Shown: piece by piece, positions 1 to 4,009 of the stretch
How the letters are laid out: the number at the start of each line of letters is the position of its first letter
Numbering within the stretch: the first letter of the stretch is position 1
Source: an uncultured Clostridia bacterium
GTDB taxonomy: Bacteria; Bacillota; Clostridia; Christensenellales; Borkfalkiaceae
DNA: 5,162 bases
Assembly: GCA_947174175.1 (NCBI GenBank)
Contig: CAMWHW010000078.1
Coordinates: 1 to 5,162, forward strand
Direction of reading: 5' to 3'
Translations under genes and position numbers: made by a program
Notes under the pieces: model-generated
The model's input: only the letters and a program-made list of their open reading frames with translations
Told to the model about the DNA's origin: nothing
Databases searched by the model: none

Positions 1-246
1 CTGGCAAAGCTGCCAAAGGTGCTGTTTATGGACGAACCCACGGGAGCGTTGGACGAACAGACGGGCAGACAGTTGCTTGACTATGTTCTCAATCTTAAAA
101 AAGAAAGCGGCTTTACGCTCATCATGGTAACGCACAACGCAAATATTGCCGAAACTGCGGAAACGATAGTTAAGCTGAACAGCGGCGCGATAGTGGAAGT
201 CTGCAAAAACAAGTCGCCAAAGGGCGCTTACGAAATAGGTTGGTAA
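1..246 (+). CDS. ABC transporter ATP-binding protein, C-terminal part (5' end outside window)
   Basis: This is the last 81 residues of a cytoplasmic ABC ATPase that would power the permease encoded next to it. The reading frame is open from base 1. The Walker B motif with D-loop reads LFMDEPTGALD (visible residues 8-18, with D11 and the catalytic E12). The switch histidine follows in IMVTHN (H45). The wording DEPTGALD followed by the VTHN switch is typical of the MacB/LolD/FtsE-type ATPases that pair with FtsX-like permeases. The Walker A, Q-loop and LSGGQ signature lie upstream of the window and cannot be checked. The protein ends soon after the usual 'NSGAIVE' strand with a short lysine-containing tail, so no extra C-terminal domain is fused. 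The stop codon lies 2 bp before the ATG of the permease gene, indicating one operon and probable translational coupling. Family assignment is firm; the substrate is unknown. Confidence 0.93.
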   Translation: MAKLPKVLFMDEPTGALDEQTGRQLLDYVLNLKKESGFTLIMVTHNANIAETAETIVKLNSGAIVEVCKNKSPKGAYEIGW

Positions 247-248
247 TT

Positions 249-1382
249 ATGACGGTATCATTTAAGGACGCGTTGAAATTTATAGGGATAATTATAACCG
301 TTTGCTGTGCAATCTTCGTCTGCAATCTGTTTCTGAACTACGGAATCGATCTGAACGCTGTTGCCGATGCGGTTTCGGAAAAACAGCAGGCTGCGTTCAC
401 GGCTTTGAGATTGAATAACAAGGTTGTTTGCGCCGTAACAGGCGGGTGCCTTGGTCTCACTTCCGCAGTATTGCTCGTCTTTTATATCGGGCACTATATT
501 GAGGAACACTCGGCACGGTTCGGCATTTTAAAGGCGCTTGGCTACGGCGATTTTAAGGTGGCGGCAGGTTGCGCCGTATTCGGCTTTTGCGTGTTTATAG
601 GAGCGGCGGCGGGCTACGGTCTCAGCTGGGCGCTGATGGTTAGATTTTATGCAAGACAAAATGAGGGTGCAATTATACCGACGGTAATTTTGCGCTATCA
701 TCCCGTATTGCTTTTAACGGTTATTCTGCCCACGTTATTTTACTCGGCGTTATCCGTACTGATTGCGTACTTCAAATTGAAAGCGCCCGCACTTACGCTT
801 ATAAAGGGCGGGGATAGAAGACGGCTTGCAAAAGTTAAAAAGCCGAAAGAACATGGAAGTTTTTTGACAGAGCTTGCGTTTAACGTATTCAAGGGCAGAA
901 AGCTGCTCGTCTTTTTCGTCGGGTTCGGTTGCTTTTGCTTTTCAACTATGACGCAGATGGGACTATCTATGCGCGATTACGCAAGCGATATGATGGGATA
1001 TATGATTCTCATTATCGGGCTTGTGCTTGCGGCAATGTCGCTGTTGCTTGCGCTAAGTGCGGTAGTGGGCGGCAACGCAAAGACGATAGCTATGTTAAAA
1101 GCTAACGGATACAGCATGAAAGAGACCGGGCTTGCGGTGTTGGGGCTTTATCACATTCCCGCAGTAATAGGCTTTGCAATCGGGAGCGTATATCAGTGGG
1201 GAGTGCTGGACGTTATGATAAACATAGTGTTCTCGTCGGTTGAGGGCACGTTGCACTATTCTTTTGAATGGGAATTATTCGGTATTTGTCTGGCGATTTT
1301 CGTCGTTGCATACGAAGGTTTGAACGTGATTTACACGCTTCTTATTGCAAAAACTCCCGTAAAGTCGGTCATGAGTGAGTAG
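249..1382 (+). CDS. FtsX-like ABC transporter permease, compact 8-helix form
   Basis: This is a membrane permease of 377 residues, partner of the upstream ATPase. About eight hydrophobic helices are visible, near residues 11-29, 59-82, 104-130, 149-175, 218-236, 250-274, 294-318 and 341-366. They fall into two FtsX-type halves. Each half has the cytoplasmic coupling signature after its second helix: 'FGILKALGYG' (91-100) in the first and 'TIAMLKANGYS' (279-289) in the second. A basic linker (about 187-203) joins the halves. The family includes MacB, LolC/E and BceB-type exporters and extractors. This copy has no large extracytoplasmic domain; the loops after helices 1 and 5 are only about 15-30 residues. 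I chose ATG at 249, just after the ATPase stop, with a weak AGG (237-239) upstream. An in-frame TTG at 240 would add three residues and overlap the ATPase end. Substrate cannot be told; antimicrobial-peptide, lipid or lipoprotein handling are family possibilities only. Confidence 0.9.
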   Translation: MTVSFKDALKFIGIIITVCCAIFVCNLFLNYGIDLNAVADAVSEKQQAAFTALRLNNKVVCAVTGGCLGLTSAVLLVFYIGHYIEEHSARFGILKALGYGDFKVAAGCAVFGFCVFIGAAAGYGLSWALMVRFYARQNEGAIIPTVILRYHPVLLLTVILPTLFYSALSVLIAYFKLKAPALTLIKGGDRRRLAKVKKPKEHGSFLTELAFNVFKGRKLLVFFVGFGCFCFSTMTQMGLSMRDYASDMMGYMILIIGLVLAAMSLLLALSAVVGGNAKTIAMLKANGYSMKETGLAVLGLYHIPAVIGFAIGSVYQWGVLDVMINIVFSSVEGTLHYSFEWELFGICLAIFVVAYEGLNVIYTLLIAKTPVKSVMSE

Positions 1383-1416
1383 GGCAGAGCAAAGAAATTG
1401 AATAATGATTAATGAC

Positions 1417-1441
1417 AAAAACGGCGTTCGCGCCGTTTTTT
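1417..1441 (+). terminator. Rho-independent terminator of the ABC transporter operon
   Basis: A perfect 10-bp stem (1417-1426 with 1431-1440; AAAAACGGCG against CGCCGTTTTT) closes on a TTCG tetraloop, and the U-run continues to 1441. It starts 34 bp after the permease stop codon, so it ends that operon. The A-run on the left arm gives a T-run on the other strand, so it could work in both directions, although no minus-strand gene is seen. Confidence 0.93.
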
Positions 1442-1454
1442 GCCTTTAAATAAG

Positions 1455-1486
1455 TTGATTTTTAGCGGTCGTTGTTGTATTATAAT
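1455..1486 (+). promoter_or_regulatory. Putative promoter of tRNA-Arg
   Basis: A perfect TATAAT lies at 1481-1486, about 25 bp before the mature tRNA 5' end, which fits a short leader removed by RNase P. The best upstream -35-like hexamer is TTGATT (1455-1460), but its spacing to TATAAT is 20 bp. The overlapping TATTAT (1478-1483) would give the usual 17 bp. Which of the two -10 elements is used cannot be decided by eye. Confidence 0.6.
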
Positions 1487-1511
1487 ATGGCTTTACAAAA
1501 TTCTATAAAAC

Positions 1512-1586
1512 GCTTCCGTAGTTAAATGGATATAATAAACCCCTCCTAAGGGTTAGTTATGGGTTCGATTCCCGTCGGGAGTACCA
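1512..1586 (+). tRNA. tRNA-Arg, anticodon CCT (reads AGG), CCA encoded
   Basis: A full cloverleaf can be folded. The acceptor stem is GCTTCCG (1512-1518) with CGGGAGT (1576-1582), with G-U pairs at the ends of two steps. The D arm is GTTA/TAAT (1521-1524 with 1533-1536) and its loop contains GG. The anticodon stem is AACCC/GGGTT (1538-1542 with 1550-1554), with loop CTCCTAA giving anticodon CCT at 1545-1547. There is a 4-nt variable loop and a T arm ATGGG/CCCGT with loop TTCGATT (1564-1570). Discriminator A1583 is followed by a genomically encoded CCA (1584-1586). The gene stands alone with its own promoter and a hairpin that starts on the last base of CCA. Its 3' end is duplicated 126 bp downstream. 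Confidence 0.95.
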
Positions 1587-1588
1587 AA
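1568..1588 (+). repeat. 21-bp direct repeat, copy 1 (inside the tRNA-Arg 3' end)
   Basis: This segment runs from the T-loop of tRNA-Arg (starting ATTCCCGTCGGG) through the discriminator and CCA to two A residues after it. It is identical over 21 bp to 1694-1714. Identity stops at both ends: the base before is G here and T in the second copy, the base after is G here and A there. A tRNA 3' end repeated a short way downstream is the classical footprint of tyrosine-recombinase integration, so this copy would correspond to the tRNA-side att site; that reading is inference. Confidence 0.9.
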
Positions 1589-1623
1589 GTCCGCAAAACT
1601 GCCTTTGCAGTTTTGCGGACTTT
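1586..1623 (+). terminator. 17-bp perfect hairpin abutting tRNA-Arg, probable terminator or processing structure
   Basis: Bases 1586-1602 are exactly complementary to 1607-1623, with a CTTT loop (1603-1606). The stem begins with the A of the tRNA CCA and includes GTCCGCAAAACTGC. Its position suggests the tRNA terminator. However, the only T-run at the 3' side is the TTT that closes the stem, followed by AATATTA, so it is a weak intrinsic terminator by sequence. It may instead protect or help process the tRNA 3' end, with the real stop at 1712-1742. Confidence 0.7.
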
Positions 1624-1693
1624 AATATTACAGGCAGTTGCGAAAAACCATACGGGTTCGCCCCGACTTTGTCGGCACGGAGCGAAGCGCAGT
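1624..1693. other. Unassigned 70-bp segment between the tRNA 3' end and its duplicate
   Basis: No credible gene is seen here. A reading frame crosses it from within the tRNA, but its product would simply be translated tRNA 3' ends and spacer. The segment contains a small stem CCGAC-TTT-GTCGG (1663-1675) and GC-rich sequence unlike the AT-rich flanks. No D arm, anticodon arm or 5' acceptor strand of a second tRNA can be found. It is either the scar of an inserted element or the replaced 5' part of a lost tRNA copy. Confidence 0.5.
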
Positions 1694-1714
1694 ATTCCCG
1701 TCGGGAGTACCAAA
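1694..1714 (+). repeat. 21-bp direct repeat, copy 2 (isolated tRNA-Arg 3' end fragment)
   Basis: This is an exact second copy of the tRNA-Arg 3' end (T-loop end, T-stem 3' strand, acceptor 3' strand, discriminator, CCA and AA). It has no tRNA body upstream and cannot fold as a tRNA alone. It is followed at once by a strong terminator whose stem starts on the A of its CCA (1712). This is the arrangement expected for the original 3' end of the gene after integration of an element (an attR-like site), or for a truncated second tRNA. No integrase gene is in the window. Confidence 0.88.
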
Positions 1715-1742
1715 AAGCGGCTATTAATGCAGCCGCTTTTTT
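1712..1742 (+). terminator. Strong Rho-independent terminator after the tRNA fragment
   Basis: An 11-bp stem AAAAAGCGGCT (1712-1722) with AGCCGCTTTTT (1731-1741) encloses the 8-nt loop ATTAATGC; six T residues run 1737-1742. It is much more canonical than the hairpin next to the intact tRNA. It insulates the tRNA unit from the c-di-GMP operon, whose promoter begins 27 bp later. Confidence 0.93.
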
Positions 1743-1769
1743 AAAACCTCTGTTTTTTTAAATGCCGTC

Positions 1770-1797
1770 TTGACATTCGCTTTAAAAATGATATAAT
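1770..1797 (+). promoter_or_regulatory. Near-consensus sigma-A-type promoter of the GGDEF-EAL operon, extended -10
   Basis: A perfect -35 TTGACA (1770-1775) and a perfect -10 TATAAT (1792-1797) are separated by 16 bp. TG at 1789-1790, one base before the -10, makes it an extended -10. A T-rich run (1752-1759) upstream could act as an UP-like element. Transcription should start near 1803-1805, giving a leader of roughly 37 nt before the GTG start. That leader is too short for a c-di-GMP riboswitch. A TAATA-TG-TATTA near-palindrome (1799-1810) sits over the expected start site and could be an operator. Confidence 0.9.
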
Positions 1798-1829
1798 GTA
1801 ATATGTATTATACCGTGCAGGAGCACTAC

Positions 1830-1836
1830 GGGGGAA
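1830..1836 (+). promoter_or_regulatory. Ribosome binding site deciding the GTG start at 1841
   Basis: GGGGGAA is followed by 4 nt and then GTG; the G-run ends 6 nt before the start codon. A better-looking CAGGAG (1818-1823) lies too far upstream (17 nt) and sits in a small GTGC/GCAC hairpin (1815-1826). The nearest in-frame ATG is at codon 19, inside the first membrane helix, so GTG is the sensible start. Confidence 0.65.
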
Positions 1837-1840
1837 ATCG

Positions 1841-3988
1841 GTGAAAAAAAGAAAAAGAGCTTTACCCGAACTTAATAAATCTTCCGTGTGGAAAATGTTC
1901 ATTTTCGTTGCGATTATCATTCTGGTGGAAGTTGCGGCGGGACTGTTCATTTTTAGTCAATTTTCTTCGCGCACTTACAGACAGGAATACGCCGCAATTC
2001 AGCAGCAGGCGGACGTCGTGGCTAATAAAATATACCAGACGCATACCGATGATATCAAAAACATAGAAAGCGACGGAGAGTTGCTTTCCGCGATTGTGCA
2101 GGAATGTGTTCAGACTGGTGAATTCGATTATTATATAATTTTCAATGAAGCCGGCGGAGGAAGAATTATAAACGGCGGCGGACTTAACCTCAGCGGAAAT
2201 CTCCGCGATAACTACGGTCTGACTTATAATTCCGTCGCAAGGATTGTGCTTGAAGGCAAGACATACGTTTTTGCACCGTCGGCTCTCGGTGCAAGCGGCT
2301 ACCGTGTAGGCGGCTTGAAGGACTTTACCGAACGCCAGAATATTATCAGTAATCTGCGCGGTAATACTGTTGCTATTCTGATTGCCGCGGGTATCGTAAT
2401 TACGGCGGCGTTCGTTATTTACGCTTATCTTCTTGCAAACAAGGAGAGGACGCATCACTTCAAATACCGCGTCAAGCTGAACAAGGAAGGAAAAATAATA
2501 AAATCAAACGCGGCTTTCAAGCACGAGTTTGCGTCCGTTTCCTCGATTGACACCGCAAACCTCAACAGGGATAATTTCAACCTTGTAAATATGAGCGGCA
2601 CCTCGGGCGAAAAGCTGATAACTATGCGGCTTTCCCATTCGCTTGTTCTGGCGGGCGATGTGGCAAACGCCGAATCGTTTATACAGAGCGGAGGAGAGGA
2701 CTCGCGGGAGCTCGATTCCGACGGCAAGGCAACGTCTTCGCTTTCCAAGGTGTTCGAAGGCTTTACGACAAAGGGCAAAAGAACGCTGCTCGGCGTGCTG
2801 TTTATAAGCAATCTGGAAAGAATAAAGACGCTGTTCGGCAAGCAGATGGCTCTCGATATTCAGCATATCATAATCAAGAAGGTGCGCGAAAAGTTTACTT
2901 ACGCCTACGAGCTTGATTTCGGTTACATAGGCGTGACTTATCCCGACGGCAAAAAGCTTGATAACCTTATGTCTGATATGGAGGTCATTCACAGATATAT
3001 TAACGCGCCCATCAAGATGGAAGACAACCTGTTCACTCTTGACGTAAAAGCGGGTTTTGCAATGTGCGATGCTTTAATGTCGCCGCTCAACTTTGAGCAC
3101 GCTTACAAGGCGGCAGAGGCGGCGCGTCAGCGCGCAATTGATACCAACATTGCCGACTACATAGTTTACCACGAGTCGCAGAGAAAGCTTTACGATAAAT
3201 ATTTCATCACTTTCGACATCAAGCAGATGCTTGCCGAAGGCGCTTTCGAGATGGAATATCAGCCCCAGTACAATATAAAGGAAGAGAGGATAGAGGGCTT
3301 CGAGGCGCTGTTCCGCGTAAAGAAAAGCTGGAACGTCAACGTCGATACGTTCTCGTTCATTACCTATGCGGAGCGCACGGGCGCGATGGTTCAGCTCGGT
3401 GATTTCATATTCGATACGGGCATGCAGTTTGCAAAGAAGCTGGAAGGCAAAAACGTCAGCGTGTCGCTCAATGTTTCGCCCGTTCAGCTGATGCAGGCGG
3501 GCTTTACCGAAAACTTCTTGCGCCTTTACAAAAAGTACGACCTTAAACCCCGCTCTATCTGCGTGGAAATAACCGAAAGTTTCCTGATGACCAACTTCAC
3601 GGAAACGCTGAAAAAGCTCGATATTTTAACCGCTCAGGGCATTGACGTGCACCTTGACGACTTCGGTACGGAGTATTCGTCGCTGCTGTACATCAAAAAA
3701 TTGCCTATTTCAACCATAAAGATTGATAAAGAGTTCGTTAAAGACGTTTTAACGAGTAAAGAGAGCCAGGCAATCATAAAATTTATTACGAACATTGCAA
3801 AGCTTTTAAACAGAACGACTATCTGCGAGGGCGTTGAAACAACGCAGGAATTCGATATGCTTAACTACCTGGGATGCGATACCATACAAGGGTGGATAAT
3901 CGGCAAATCTATGAAGCCCGAAGCGGCTCTCGAAATAGTCGATACTTTCGATTATAAGAAAATTGCGGCGGCTAAGAACGGCAAGTAA
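1841..3988 (+). CDS. Membrane c-di-GMP phosphodiesterase: extracytoplasmic sensor, PAS-like, degenerate GGDEF, intact EAL
   Basis: This 715-residue protein is predicted to hydrolyse c-di-GMP to pGpG at the inner face of the membrane. After a basic N-terminus (MKKRKR) comes helix 1 (about 17-39), an extracytoplasmic region (about 41-173, Gly-rich at 105-114) and helix 2 (about 175-198). A PAS-like stretch follows, recognisable from LNKEGKIIKSNAAF (213-226). The GGDEF domain (about 312-447) is degenerate: the signature position reads ELDFG (357-361) and the metal-binding Asp of the DxD segment is missing (LFISNLERIK), so cyclase activity is not expected. The EAL domain (about 456-703) keeps the residues known to bind metal and substrate: E488 of EAL, N544, E576 and E579 of EITE, D606-D607, K627, E663 of EGVE, and Q683. 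Loop 6 reads DDFGTE where most family members have DDFGTG. The start is GTG with GGGGGA upstream. It leads a two-gene operon under a near-consensus promoter. The signal sensed is unknown; the degenerate GGDEF may bind GTP allosterically, as in other family members. Confidence 0.92.
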   Translation: MKKRKRALPELNKSSVWKMFIFVAIIILVEVAAGLFIFSQFSSRTYRQEYAAIQQQADVVANKIYQTHTDDIKNIESDGELLSAIVQECVQTGEFDYYIIFNEAGGGRIINGGGLNLSGNLRDNYGLTYNSVARIVLEGKTYVFAPSALGASGYRVGGLKDFTERQNIISNLRGNTVAILIAAGIVITAAFVIYAYLLANKERTHHFKYRVKLNKEGKIIKSNAAFKHEFASVSSIDTANLNRDNFNLVNMSGTSGEKLITMRLSHSLVLAGDVANAESFIQSGGEDSRELDSDGKATSSLSKVFEGFTTKGKRTLLGVLFISNLERIKTLFGKQMALDIQHIIIKKVREKFTYAYELDFGYIGVTYPDGKKLDNLMSDMEVIHRYINAPIKMEDNLFTLDVKAGFAMCDALMSPLNFEHAYKAAEAARQRAIDTNIADYIVYHESQRKLYDKYFITFDIKQMLAEGAFEMEYQPQYNIKEERIEGFEALFRVKKSWNVNVDTFSFITYAERTGAMVQLGDFIFDTGMQFAKKLEGKNVSVSLNVSPVQLMQAGFTENFLRLYKKYDLKPRSICVEITESFLMTNFTETLKKLDILTAQGIDVHLDDFGTEYSSLLYIKKLPISTIKIDKEFVKDVLTSKESQAIIKFITNIAKLLNRTTICEGVETTQEFDMLNYLGCDTIQGWIIGKSMKPEAALEIVDTFDYKKIAAAKNGK

Positions 3989-3998
3989 TTTGCATTTT

Positions 3999-4005
3999 AA
4001 AGGAG
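3999..4005 (+). promoter_or_regulatory. Ribosome binding site of the second GGDEF-EAL gene
   Basis: AAAGGAG is followed by 4 nt (TGTT) and ATG at 4010. This strong site lies in the 21-bp gap between the two genes and fixes the start of the downstream gene. No promoter or terminator fits in the gap, so the genes are expected to share a transcript. Confidence 0.85.
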
Positions 4006-4009
4006 TGTT

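Noticed and set aside
240..248. TTG start at 240 for the FtsX permease
   Set aside because: It would add only three residues and overlap the ATPase stop; ATG at 249 is the simpler start. The TTG cannot be excluded formally.
1624..1712. A complete second tRNA
   Set aside because: Only the T-loop end, T-stem 3' strand and acceptor 3' strand are present; no matching 5' acceptor strand, D arm or anticodon arm could be found upstream.
1559..1744. 61-codon + strand reading frame containing GSIPVGSTK twice
   Set aside because: It starts inside tRNA-Arg and its repeated peptide is just the translated tRNA 3' end and its duplicate; it also runs through two hairpins. A typical spurious gene call.
1798..1840. 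c-di-GMP riboswitch in the leader of the GGDEF-EAL operon
   Set aside because: The leader is only about 37 nt, too short for a GEMM-type aptamer, and no matching fold was seen.
1862..2992. Minus-strand reading frames of 128-198 codons opposite the first phosphodiesterase gene
   Set aside because: They lie antisense to a well-supported 715-residue coding region, overlap one another, and their translations show no recognisable domain.
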